Source: Guadua angustifolia (taxonomy: Eukaryota > Streptophyta > Magnoliopsida > Poales > Poaceae). From it: a stretch of DNA of 64,000 nt. The position numbers and the translations under genes are program-made. Of the stretch, positions 24,201 to 34,983 are shown piece after piece; within the stretch, counting starts at the first letter, position 1; the number at the start of each line of letters is the position of its first letter. The DNA is taken from assembly GCA_036346375.1 (NCBI GenBank), contig CM070515.1:9694423-9758422 (forward strand). The letters run 5' to 3'. Under the pieces are notes generated by a model. The model was given only the letters and a program-made list of their open reading frames with translations, did not search any database and was not told the DNA's origin.

Positions 24201-26987
24201 CATTTGTTGGCAACTCTCGAACAGTAATGATTTCTTGCATCTCACCAAACTCAAATTCATGTGAGCACACACTAAATACCTTAAGATATGCCGATAGGTA
24301 TTATTTCTTTTCAATTTTTTGAATTTACATATGGTGTTCAATGATTCAGAAAAAAAAACTAGTTATTAGTGTTACTGATATTGCTGATCAACAAACAGGG
24401 TTAAAAGTCTTTCGAAAGGTGGTAATTCAAGAAAAGAGCAGTTCACTGGGCAGTCTGGATCATCTAGCAAGGAATCTACCTACACTCCATATCCTTTACC
24501 AAGTGAAGCTGAAGAAACTACAGACCAGATACAAGAGAAGAGACCTGCTGATGCTTCAAGGAAGGGTGTTGAAAATTTTACTTCAAATTCTTCAGTGGAG
24601 CCTGAGAGGAACTCATTCAGTATGATTCCAAGTTATCCACATAGGGGAAAAGAGGAAACTAGTCCGTCATCTGGTTTGAATGATAGGGAGAGAGTTGATT
24701 TGAAATCAAACCAGACTGGTTATAGTAGTAAAGCACAGTCACTTCATAATTCAGTATATTCACAAGAAGAGGAGAAAGTTACAAAAAGCTCACCGCCTCG
24801 GAGAAAAGCTAATAGGGAGGATAAATCTGAAAGGCAGGGCAACTACATGAAAAAGGAAAACGGACCTGAAATAAGTCGGACTGTTCATAAGCAGCAACAG
24901 CAACTAAAACAGCAGCAGCAGCAAAGATCATCATCTGCCTCGGCATCGCAGGTTTCATCCAAGCAATCTGAAAAGGAAAGTTCCTGCGATGATATGGAAA
25001 TAAATGCAATACTTGAGGTAAAAAAGATTTTGATCAGAATCATACGTGATATCGTGATTTGATCGTGATATCGACTTTTCTTGTATGTTAGGAAGAGGAG
25101 GCGTTAATAGCAGCCCACAGAAAGGAAATTGAAAATACTATGGAGATAGTGCGGGAAGTAAGTTCCAGTTACTCAATTATATTCAAATTTATATCATAGA
25201 TGTTTTTGTGTTTGGTGATTCTCGTTATGACCATGTATGCATGCTGTATCATCGCATTACCTACTTTTGGGTTGCTTGTTTTATAAATATGCTCGTCCTA
25301 ATTTATTAGGACGATAATGATTTGGAGAACTAGGTCTTTCTCGGATGTAGGTCTTGCCAGTTCTATCTTCTACAAGAATTAAACAGTCGCATTATTGTGC
25401 TTGCACCTTTTGATTTTCTTAGCAATTTTGTTTTAGGCTTGTGCACACCTATTAAGAAAACGCACATATTGCCACTACACCCCCTATTTCTAAGTGGCCA
25501 ATGAAAAAGGGGCTTTCCCAATTAATAGTATGCATTAAACAAGTAGAGGATAGCTTGGGGAGATATGCATACATTTTGCCACAAAAAACATAGGACTTTT
25601 CAAGAACATGAATCCATCTCTATAACGCCATTTAAAGGACGGAGGGAGTATGTAGAGTGCGGTTAGTTCTTTTAAAGTGCAACACTAACTTTTGCAGCTT
25701 ACCTCCCGTCTTGTGGTTGTACCACAGCTGTCAAACTCTGTATTTATGATTGTTCCATTCAGTTTAGCTGATTCACTATTTTCATGCCATTACTATATGC
25801 CGCTGTAAAGTTCCTACTTTTGAGATATGCCACTACAAAGTTTCAACTTCAGTATATGCCACTACTAAGTAGGAGAAATTGAAGATATGCCATTATGGAA
25901 AGATTTGGACAACAATACACCACCCACCCCTCCCATGGCAGCCACCACCATCTCTCCATCTCTCTCTCCTCTCTCCCTCCCATCTCTCTCTCAGATAGGA
26001 AATATCACCAGAGCTGCAAACTGGTCGTGTGCAAGCACATTCATCCAGAATTCACTGAAGCCTTTCGATCATGATTGGCACGTCCAAAATTAAGGGGAAA
26101 AATTCACATATTAAACAACCAAACCATGAGATCTACATCAAGATCGAGAGAGACAAGACAAATAAATTAAACCAAGAAGAAAAGGTGCCTCAAATCTGAA
26201 ATCTCATGGGCAAAATCCAGATTGAACAGGGCAGCAGCTATAAACTCATGCTGATACCAATATTAAAGAAGAATCAAGCAGGAAGGGGTATTAAATAAGC
26301 AAGAACTTGACCAGCCCAAATACCAGACCGCAGATCAGAAGCAGCATAAAAACCGCAGATCAGAAGCAGCATAAAAACCACAGATCAGAGGGAGATAGAT
26401 TTTCTTTTTCTTTTTTATTTTTTGAAAGCAGGGGAGTGGGAGAGAATTGGAATTTGGAGAGAAGAAGAAGGGGGCCCGGGTACGTGGGTGGTCCATATAT
26501 ACACAGCTAGCTAGCGGAGTGGCAGCGGAACGGACGGCTAAGATTGATTGGCAAACGTGGAGCTTGGTGGCAAAGGTGATGGGTTGGCAGCCAAGGTTGA
26601 GGAAGGAGGCAGCCATGGATGAGAGGGAGAAAGGTGGAAGGAAGAAGACGGGGCATTGTGGTCCCAAAATTTTCATAATGGCTTATCTCAAACAATGAGC
26701 ACTCAGTAGTGGCATTTCTCAAGAGATGCACTGGTTAAGGCTGTCCACAACTTTGCTGTTATTTCAACACTACAATGTTGCCTAACATCATAACCATTTT
26801 ATTGCAGGAGATGAACTTGTTGGCAGAAGTTGACCAGCCAGGTAGCCTTATTGACAACTACGTGGCACAGCTGAGCTTTCTCCTGTCACGGAAGGCTTCT
26901 GGCTTGGTCAGCCTCCAGGCCCGTTTGGCACGATTTCAGCAGCGCCTCAAAGAACAGGAAATCCTTAGCCGTAAGAAATCAAGATAG
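18202..26987 (+). CDS. KIN13A: Kinesin-13A, microtubule-depolymerising motor
   Basis: Kinesin-13 motors use ATP to remove tubulin from microtubule ends. Plant kinesin-13A acts in cell and organ growth; the rice relative SRS3/SAR1 affects grain shape. Twelve exons with GT-AG borders: 18202-18354, 19976-20209, 20433-20609, 20747-20851, 21737-21814, 21958-22039, 22715-22877, 23608-23943, 24079-24297, 24399-25017, 25092-25157, 26808-26987; all phases agree, giving 803 aa. The motor domain covers about 180-515, with the family KVD motif (223-225), P-loop GQTGSGKT (274-281), switch I NEESSRSH (378-385) and switch II DLAGSER (425-431). A Ser/Gln-rich linker leads to a C-terminal helix region with EIENTMEIVREEMNLLAEVD. 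The start is uncertain: the conserved GDSGDAV before MARWLQSAGLQHL lies upstream in frame, and the frame is open to 17776 (142 more codons), so the true start is probably upstream or on an unseen exon. No break was seen. Confidence 0.95.
19264..19382. mobile_element. Tourist-like MITE in kinesin intron 1
   Basis: The ends share TGTTTGGGAAGCCCAAAATC in inverted orientation, and the direct repeat TAA flanks both sides (19261-19263 and 19383-19385), as for PIF/Harbinger-derived MITEs. Length 119 bp. Confidence 0.8.
22387..22526 (-). mobile_element. Au-like SINE in kinesin intron 6
   Basis: Read on the - strand it ends in a (TTG)n tail, seen on + as ACAACAACAACC, preceded by a body whose + strand reads AGCCTTTTGTCCCAAACAAG and TTGGGGTAGGCT. 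This is the typical 3' part of the Au SINE family of grasses. The 5' tRNA-like part is poorly preserved. A second, more diverged copy lies at 28063. Confidence 0.7.
25820..26723. mobile_element. TIR element in the last kinesin intron (candidate)
   Basis: TTGAGATATGCCACTACAAA at 25820 is matched in inverted orientation at 26704-26723 (TTGAGAAATGCCACTACTGA). Further GATATGCCA-type repeats lie inside each end. The interior carries CT-rich stretches and a short tandem array (AACCGCAGATCAGAAGCAGC, 26327-26395). No transposase. It accounts for most of this 1650-bp intron. Class is unclear; a Mutator-like or other non-autonomous TIR element is plausible. Confidence 0.5.
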
Positions 26988-27400
26988 TTGAACCTCAGAA
27001 ATTAAAACCCGTGGCCTTGTTAGGAGTTGAAGGAGCTCTGAATGAGAGGTGTGATCTCCCATATGATCGCAGAAGACCTCCAAGACTACAAACATGGGGG
27101 GAAAACAGAACTCAGAAGTGACTTAGAATGGGAGGTAGGGTGCTGGGTGATTGTTGTGCAGGCGTTTGGTTTTGAGGTGATCTCATCAGTTTGCTAATTT
27201 TTCTTTTCTTCAAAGGGCTGTTTGGTGTGTTTTCTGGTGGTGGCATGGATTGTTATCGTGCCATTTTCTTTTGTATGAATGTAGTTGTAACTGTTGTTTG
27301 AAGATATTAGTGGTAAACTGTTGCGGTGAGGAAATAATCCTTGTACCTCGCCAATATAGAAATTATTGTTGTATTCTTTGTTGATATTATTTACATCAAG
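26988..27400 (+). other. Kinesin 3' UTR region
   Basis: Sequence after the TAG stop is T-rich from about 27170 on, as usual for plant 3' UTRs. No single clear polyadenylation signal was identified. Confidence 0.5.
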
Positions 27401-28062
27401 AAAGAAATGCAGCAGGCGGAATATTTCCAGTGGCATTCAACTGGAGAATTGCAGGATTCTTGTTATTCGTATTTGTAAACTGTATTATGATAAGTGGAGA
27501 GGCAATGAAGCCCTTGATTTCTCTTCGGTGGTTTGATTATCAAATGCTGAAAACTTGGAAATTTAGTGCGAATACTCAGCTGGCGATTATGATTTTTTAT
27601 TTGATTTGGATGCCTCATGTTTACTTGTGGCATATTTGGTTTGAGGACTGGACTAAATCCTAGGATGGTTTGGTCCATCATTTTTCTGTAAGTACTGTGG
27701 TTACGAGGTTTTGACCAAACTGACCCCAGTCCTGAAACTACGCTGTTGTCAAGGTCAACCAAGCACCCGATGAAGTCCCAAATGAAACCGTGAATGAATG
27801 CGCTGTCATTATTTGTCGCGTTCTTCCTTTTTTTGTCGCGTGATAAGTATTCATCAATGTGCAGAACCGCAGACCACTGAAGATAACTTTGATGGTGATT
27901 TCCTTTAGTAAAATGGTTAGTAGTGATAGCGATCTCCCCTTGTTTTCTGCTGATCAATGTCATGGCAGGTTTAAACCAGAAGGATTTTGTATGATCTGAG
28001 AGTACTGAACGTCATGGCCATAATTCGGAGTTACAACCTTGACCCATAAATTGCTTGATAAC
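27401..28062. other. Intergenic DNA with an unsupported 166-codon frame
   Basis: The - strand has an open frame of 166 codons at 27463-27963. It shows no recognisable domain, no intron signals and an ordinary AT-rich composition, so it is not called as a gene. Confidence 0.5.
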
Positions 28063-28205
28063 AGTCCAACAACAAGCAACCAAGCTTTTTGTCCTAAATA
28101 AGTTGGGATAGGCTAGAAATAAAATCCAATCAAAATCAAAAGATCCTAAAACTTCAACCTTAGGTTATAGTTTCAGTATATGAATCGCTAACTTTTATAA
28201 ACTCC
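28063..28205 (-). mobile_element. Au-like SINE, diverged copy
   Basis: The + strand reads CAACAACAAGCAACCAAGC, then TTTTTGTCCTAAATAAGTTG and GGATAGGCTAGAAAT. It aligns with the copy at 22387 over about 130 bp, in the same orientation. Confidence 0.62.
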
Positions 28206-28640
28206 TATCCAACGCTAACTCTTTATGTATGTTCCAATTCCTCATTGTCTTTTTTAACTGTTTCTTTCCACATCAATCTCGATCAACATCTATCTATCGC
28301 TTCTTATGAAATTACTTGATTACAGTACCACATAACAAATTTCATTCGATTCCTAATCGAAATGTATAAGCTCTGAAAACATCTTCTCACGCTACCATAC
28401 ATTTTGCGTGAAGGATTACTTTGAACCCATACAGCGGAAAGCATTGCCGGCTTCTCAGGGCATCCACGTCCTCGCTTTTCCGAAAAATCCCTCAGACATT
28501 TCCAGATTCGTGGCGAGGGCCCGGGTGAGCCAGCACGTGTGATTAGCGAAGGTTCCTGCGGTCATCAGTTTTGCAGAAAAGCCCTTGTTTTCCTCAAAAA
28601 TTGTGTTCAAGTTGTGTATGCTTGTGGCCATCCGAACTGG
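28206..28640. other. Intergenic DNA, nothing recognised
   Basis: Mixed-composition DNA between the SINE and the hAT remnant, without an RNA gene, domain or inverted repeat that I could identify. Confidence 0.5.
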
Positions 28641-31370
28641 CTCAGGCTGAGATGCCTAGATGGGTTGTGCCAAATGAGTCGATCCGAGGCCCAGCATTAT
28701 TGGTACGGATCAGACATAGCTTGATCTAGCCGTAAACGGGTCGTGCCAGCACATCCTGGCAGCCCATGCCGTGCTTGGGCCGACATTTCGGCACGACACG
28801 GCCTATTTAACCCGTTTATTCAAAAATACCGTGTTTAATCTTTGGAGGCTTTTAAAAAATTGGGGAAATCCAAAAAATTCTTGAAAAACCCCATTTTTCC
28901 CTATAAATAGGGTAGCAGCCCCCTCATTTTTCCACTAACAAACATGCAATCTTTTCTCTTCATTCTCTTGTGAAAATTCTCTTGCTCTAGGTGATAATTT
29001 GGTAAAATTCAAAATAGTCTTGCCAAAAATCCGAAATTCGGCTTTCGACTTTTGCCAAGAAATTAAGGTAAGAATTGTGATTTAATTTTTTATTATTTTT
29101 ATTATTTTAAATGATATTAAAGTACTAATAGCATAATTATTTCTTGCAGATTCTTTATAGAGCGCTAAGATTTCGTGTCCTTCCCAGCTTCTGATTTCGG
29201 GATTTCACCAGAGGATCTTCTTGCATCCTATCAAGTTGAAGAAGCTGCAATACCTGTACCATCCTCAGGCTCTACAAGTGCTACTGCGTCGGCAAGCACC
29301 GGGGTAAAAAGATCAAGACACAGTACATCAGGAGTCTGGGAAAATTTCAAGTAGATTTTTGAAACATCAGACGATGTTCAGAGCAGATATGTTATTTGTA
29401 AATATTGTAAGCACAAATTAATTGCGAAATCATCAGGTGAAATGGGGCACCTGAAGAGACATGCTGAGAGCTGTAAAAGAAAAGTGAGGGTGGCTTTGAG
29501 ACAGACGCAGCTGCATACAACCCTGATGGACGGTACGTCACTAGGACTACAATCCCGAGGTAGCTTGTGAATCTCTTTGTCATTTAATTGCTTCTCAAGA
29601 TGTTCCTTTAAACTTTGGCGAGTCACCAGCTTTTGAAAACTATATTAGGATTGCTCATAATGCTAGGTTTTCTGCAGTTTCTAGACAGACAAACAACTAG
29701 AGATTTGATTAAATACTATAATAATTGTCATAATAAGCTAAAAGAGCAATTTAATACCTATACTTTGTGTCTTTAACATCAGATATATGGAGTGGTAGGG
29801 CTAATGAGGATTACCTTAGTGTAGTTGCTCATTATGTAAATAATGATTGGCAATTAGAGAAGAGAATTATAACATTCAAAGTAATTGATATAGCACACAC
29901 TAGTGAAAATATTGCTGATTGTATTGTAAAAGTTATGAAAGATTTTGGCATTAAAATTTTTGCAATAATATTAGATAATATTTCAGCAAACACTTTTGTA
30001 ATGACCATTCTTACTTTGCTTTTTTTAATTCATATACCGAATCTTTCTTATTACATCAACGTTGCACTTGCCATATTATTATTTTTATTAAGGAATAATT
30101 AGATATTTGCCACTCCTCAATTTGGAAATTCAATTGCATGTAGAAAAAATGCCACTGAGTGGCATTTTTTGTATGGGGCATCGAATTTCCAAATTGAGGA
30201 GTGGCAAATATCTAAGTCTCCCTATTATTAATCTTATAGTTAAATCTGGTTTGAAAAGGTTAGACCAGTACCTTGAATCTTTTCGCACTACAATATCTTT
30301 CTTAAATAATTCTAATCAATGAGAAGCAGCATATATGACTTATTGTATTGCAATGGAGATATGTTCATGTAAGTTTTGTTTGGATATGCCTGTTAGATGG
30401 AATTTTACTCACTTGATGCTTAAGTCTTTCATACTCTATAAGAGCATATTTTCTGTTTTTATTAACATGCACTATCGTAGCCAGGATGGTCAACCACTAC
30501 TCATAGAGCAACATTGGTATGTTGCTCAATACTTGCTGTCATTTTTGAATTTTTTTTATGATTTCACTGTTGCTTTATCTGGAGTTTATTACTCAACTTC
30601 TTTAATTGTGCATCATATTCTAGAAATTGCTTCCCATTTAAAGAACTACGAAAATGATAATATTTTGCATGAATCTGTTTAAACTATGAAGACTAAATTT
30701 TTGAAATATTAGAATGAAAATCCTATGTTATATGCATTTGCATTTATTTTAGATCATAGAGCTAAAGTTCAAGGATTTGCTAATGTTCCCTCACTTTTAA
30801 GTGATGCGGTGGGTACTGATTATTCTAGTTATTTTTCAAATGTCCATGCTAACTTATCTCAAGTTTATACTAAGTACGATCTGAAGTTTACTAGAATTCG
30901 CATGCACCAACCTCCACCAACACCCACAACAGGTAAGAACAAAACTGCGTGGGGAAAGATATAGGGTGCAATTGGCTCTACCTCAAGGAATTCAACTACA
31001 ACAATGTCTAGTGTGGATGCAATAAGTGGTGGGGAGCTAGCTGTCTATCTCAACAGTGACACTGTCAACTACCAAGAGCAGCAAGAGGAGGATTTTGATA
31101 TTTTGCAATGGTGGTACGAGCAAAAGATAACATATCCAGTGCTTTCCATATTAGCATGGGATATGTTAACAATTTCTATCTCCATGATTTCTTCAGAGTC
31201 TACTTTCAGTCTATCTAGAAGAATAATTGAGGAGAAAAGAACAAATCTGACAAGTGAGATGGTGGGAATACTTCTCACTGTGAAAGATTGAAAACAAGTT
31301 GATCAACGAGCTCAACACTCTACAGAAAATATTGAGCTGGCGGGAACGTTATAAAATCTTTATCTAGATA
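28641..31370 (+). pseudogene. Dead hAT transposase (BED finger to dimerisation domain)
   Basis: Pieces in several frames give the normal order of a plant hAT transposase of the RICESLEEPER type: a BED zinc finger near 29320-29490 (YVICKYCKHKLIAKSSGEMG then HLKRHAESC); the catalytic-core entry near 29765-29990 (LTSDIWSGRANEDYLSVVAH and ILDNISANT); a middle region at 30235-30680; and the C-terminal hAT dimerisation domain at 31004-31291 (DILQWWYEQK, SSESTFSLSRRIIEEKRTNL). Several stops, including one inside the BED region near 29352, and frameshifts make it non-functional. A hairpin MITE at 30100 splits it. The 5' flank 28640-28830 has GGGTCGTGCC and GTGCTTGGGCCG motifs often seen in hAT subterminal DNA. 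Exact ends and target duplication were not resolved. Confidence 0.85.
30100..30214. mobile_element. Hairpin MITE inserted in the hAT remnant
   Basis: Perfect 32-bp inverted arms (30100-30131 and 30183-30214) start TAGATATTTGCCACTCCTCA. The central loop holds a second palindrome, AAAAAATGCCACT facing AGTGGCATTTTTT. The unit is 115 bp with TA at both ends and interrupts the hAT coding pieces, so it is younger than they are. Confidence 0.88.
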
Positions 31371-32640
31371 ATCTAGAAGAATAATTATAATCTTCACTTT
31401 TATCCTGTATCACTGAGCTATAGCATGTACCCTTTTTTCTTTACTATGGTTTTCTCATGTTGAGTTTTTACTTTGCAAAGTTTTTAACAAAACAACCAAA
31501 TATTAATAAAGCTCATTATTTAATTCTAATTATTTATCTCATTTTAGAATTTTATTTCATAATTTTAGCTTTTTCCTAATTTACATATATTTTTAAGAAG
31601 TTTTTCTAATTATTCTAGATTTCTTTCTAATTTTTTTCTACATTTTTAAAATTATATGATTTTCTATTTTTTATTTTTTAAATTTTTTTGAACAGATATA
31701 TTGCATGTAAAGACCTAGAGATAGATTGTGTGCTCTAGAGACTAGTTGTAATACATGAATTTAAATTCTCCAATGTAATATATCTATGTGTGTAGATAGT
31801 TGAGTACAACAAATAGAAATATGAGCTAAGGCTAGGAAATGGACCTGAACTCGTTGTCCATGGCGTGCTTGGACGCATGGATCCATAGCGTGCTCGAGTG
31901 CATGACCTTAAGGAGTTCTAGGTGCTCAAACACCAAGGTTTTTGTCATTTTCTTATTTGCATCTTGATCATGGTTTCATGACTCTTCTTTAGAGATAGGG
32001 CGGCCCGAGTGCGTTAATCTCAAGGAGTTTTTGATGGTTGGATATCAGGTTTACTTTTATTTCTCTTAATTCATGATTTATGGTTCTTATTCTGAGATGA
32101 TTAGGTAGATGGTGTTGTGCTGAGTCTGAAATAGAGTGGCGAAAGAGAGCGAGATAACCTAATTTTATCCCTCTGCTTAAAACAAAACTATAATACCCTC
32201 TCTAAATAGTAATACCTCTCATCCTGTAATTAATTCCTGATATTAATAACAGCCCAAAACCTACTCTCAAATGAACTATAGTCGTCAAGGAAAGAGGTGC
32301 AGCTATGATCACTATTTCTCTTGTAATGTGAACAAAATTCACTCAAAATAACTCAAAATGGACACACATAACCCACTCATGCAGTAAAATAGAATATAAA
32401 TTAAACTGTATGGAAATGTGTCTCTTTTGCAGGATGTAAGACCACTGGATTAAGGAGTAAGACCTAATTCTTAGACCAAGGTCTACTCCATCCCTAGCCA
32501 ATGAACCACCACTCACATCGATCCAAAATATCAACCACCCAATTGTTCCTAAGCAGAGACAGACTACACCACTAGGAGGGAATATTAGTATAGCTAGAAC
32601 TCACAAAAATCAGGATCCAATGGAGTGAGTTCTAATGTAC
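31371..32640. other. Unassigned AT-rich DNA between hAT and gypsy remnants
   Basis: About 1.27 kb without a coding signal. It includes two related short phrases (CCATGGCGTGCTTGGACGCA and CCATAGCGTGCTCGAGTGCA near 31860-31900). The right part may be the leader of the gypsy element, but no primer-binding site or LTR was recognised. Confidence 0.45.
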
Positions 32641-33760
32641 CTAGAGAACTCCAGAAAAGAGGCTCAAGAGAGCTAGAACCAATTCATGGAGGCATTGCTC
32701 ACTATCTTAGTTCCAGGAAACCGGCATCCAACTACTAGAGCCAAAGTCACTCTCGGAGAATTTCTCCAAACTTGTCCAGCTTCATTTGCTAGGGCTAATG
32801 AGCCACTCGAAACTGATGATTGGCTTCGAGAGATAGAAAAGAAGTCGAATGCTATAAGCTATTCCGAGGAGTAGAAAGTGCAGTATGCCGCATACCAGTT
32901 AATTGGACCAGCCGTAACTTGGTGGACAAATTATTGTGAAATACGCAATGAAGAACAACCTATCTCCTGGGCAGAGTTTACATCATAGTTTCGTAGCACA
33001 CATGTCCCTCAGGGAGAAATGGACATCGAGAAATGGGAATTTTGGGATTTGACTCAAGGGAATATGAAGGTAACTGAGTACCTATAAAAGTTTAACAAAT
33101 TATCTCGTTATGCCTCGGAGGAAGTGGATACCGATGCCAAGAAAATATACCAGTTTAAGAAAGGAATGAACTCTTATATCAGAACACTCCTATCCACCCA
33201 GATCATCACAGAATTTCAGGATTTAGCAAACCGAGCCATTTTTCTAGAAGATGAAATGGCTCAACTGAATGAGGAAAGGAAAAATGAGGCAAGATCAAAT
33301 ACTCGGACGCTTGTTCTTAGCCAACCACGACCCTTCAAACCCCTGTTACCAAATAGAATCCCCATAACTCAAACATGGGTAGTTAAACCGACTCATCATC
33401 CAAACCTTCTACCACCACGACCCTTGCCTAAATGCTTCAAGTGTGGAGGTCCTCATTATGCCAACAATTGCTTGCAACAACCAACTAGGCGCTATCATTG
33501 TGACCAAGAGGGACATAGGAGAAACAACTGCCCATTTCTAGTTGGTCAATCCAGACAGAATGTTTCAGGGGGACCACTGAGTCATGCACCATCAGCAAGA
33601 TATAGTCAAGGAGGTCCCATAGCCATATCCTCAAAAGGATCTAACAATGGAGCACTGATTGCAGGATCCGCTCACTTAAGCTATATCTCGGCAGAGCAAG
33701 TGGAAGGAGCCACCAACGCAGTTGCGAATATGCCTCCCACCTCTTCATCCCTAGGGTGAG
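32641..33760 (+). pseudogene. Ty3/gypsy gag, broken by three stop codons
   Basis: The reading resembles a plant gypsy gag: a capsid-type region (LETDDWLREIEKK, GPAVTWWTNY, ISWAEFTS) and a nucleocapsid with one intact CCHC knuckle (CFKCGGPHYANNC) and a damaged one (CDQEGHRRNNC, first cysteine spacing lost). In-frame stops occur at 32872-32874 (TAG), 32986-32988 (TAG) and 33084-33086 (TAA). From 33124 the frame is open for 211 codons. No protease, reverse transcriptase or integrase follows; the frame ends just before a purine tract and LTR. The element is therefore gag-only, like known non-autonomous plant gypsy elements. Confidence 0.88.
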
Positions 33761-33784
33761 CTAGATTTTGGGACAAAATCCCTT

Positions 33785-33798
33785 TTAAGGGGGTAGGA
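33785..33798 (+). other. Polypurine tract of the gag-only gypsy element
   Basis: TTAAGGGGGTAGGA directly precedes TGTGAGGACC, the apparent start of the 3' LTR. Confidence 0.8.
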
Positions 33799-34983
33799 TG
33801 TGAGGACCCTAAAATTTCAATCAAACTAATGAAATCATTAATCAACTAATCATATAGTTAATGAACAATTAAACCTGATAACTATATTTATGCATAAGTG
33901 TTAGAAGGACCAATGTGCCCTTTGGTAACAGTAGAGTCCCATGGGTAGAATGGTAATAAGGAGCACAGTAAACAGATAAGGCCAGGTGGCCAGATTTACT
34001 CCCCATTGCCATTTTTGAAACTAGAGAGAAGCCAGCAGCCAACCAGCTCATCCCCTGTTGCCACACCCTTGCAAGAGAGCACAGCCAGGTAGTAGCCAAT
34101 GCATCTCCCCTAGCCTTTTCCAGCCGAAAGCAAGCAACCATAGCCAGGCAAAGCAAGCATTCATCTCCCATTGCTCATTTTCTAGCCAAGCCACAACCAT
34201 TCATCTCCCTTGCCCCTTTGCCAACCGAGGCATAGCTAGCATTCTAGAGCCAAACCGAGAGGACAAGCACAACTAGCAAGCAGCCAGGCATTCATTCCCA
34301 AACTCCAAACCGAAGCCAAGCAAACCAAAGGCAGCATCAATAGCCAAGCAAGCAAGGTACAAGATCACATCAGGAGCAAGAATCGAATGCCAAGAAGAGG
34401 TGCCAGCCAGGAGCAGTAGTCAGAGCAAGGAGGAAGAACCAAGAGCTAACCGAACCGAGCAGAAGCCTAGGGAACTGGCCACCCCAGCAGTACCTCAACC
34501 CCTCACCAACATCATCATCCTCTAGAACTGAGCTCAGCCCTCATTAGGTGCACAAAAGTAGAAAATGCTAGCAAAGTAGTATGTAAAATAAGTAGATTGG
34601 GTAGAGTAGAGAATAGATTGGGAAAGAACATATGTGGTCTTAGTAGAGTGTGAATCCTAGGGGCAGGTGAGGAGCATCCTGACCACAACTATGCCCTCAC
34701 CGGTGCACAAGTGTTGCTAGTGTCGTCATGCTCGCCTCCCAAACCTAGAGCCCAACCCTCTTTAGCATCATAGACTGTACTCACCTTAAGAACATCACCC
34801 ATCCAAACTTACCTCAAGGCAACCAACAAATTAGTAGAGCAATCCAAAAATCCAAAATGGTAGCAGTAATAGAAAACCCAGTGTCGGTCGATCTGGAGGA
34901 AGGGCCAAAGAATCAACTGAGAGGGAGCTAGGGTTTGGCCAAGGGCAGAGCTGGAGTTGGACAAGAAAGAGCCAGAGAGGAGT
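33799..34983 (+). repeat. 3' LTR of the gag-only gypsy element, left part
   Basis: It opens TGTGAGGACCCTAAAATTTC after the purine tract and continues for 1185 bp (AGCCA/AGCAA-rich from 34030) until the copia LTR begins at 34984. Its missing right part may resume at 43276-43801. No second LTR copy was found upstream of gag. Confidence 0.7.

Noticed and set aside
25640..25660. ACGGAGGGAGTA, typical of a Stowaway MITE end
   Set aside because: No matching inverted CTCCCTCCGT end was found nearby, so at most half an element remains.
27463..27963. 166-codon - strand frame after the kinesin gene
   Set aside because: No recognisable domain, AT-rich composition and no supporting signals; likely chance.
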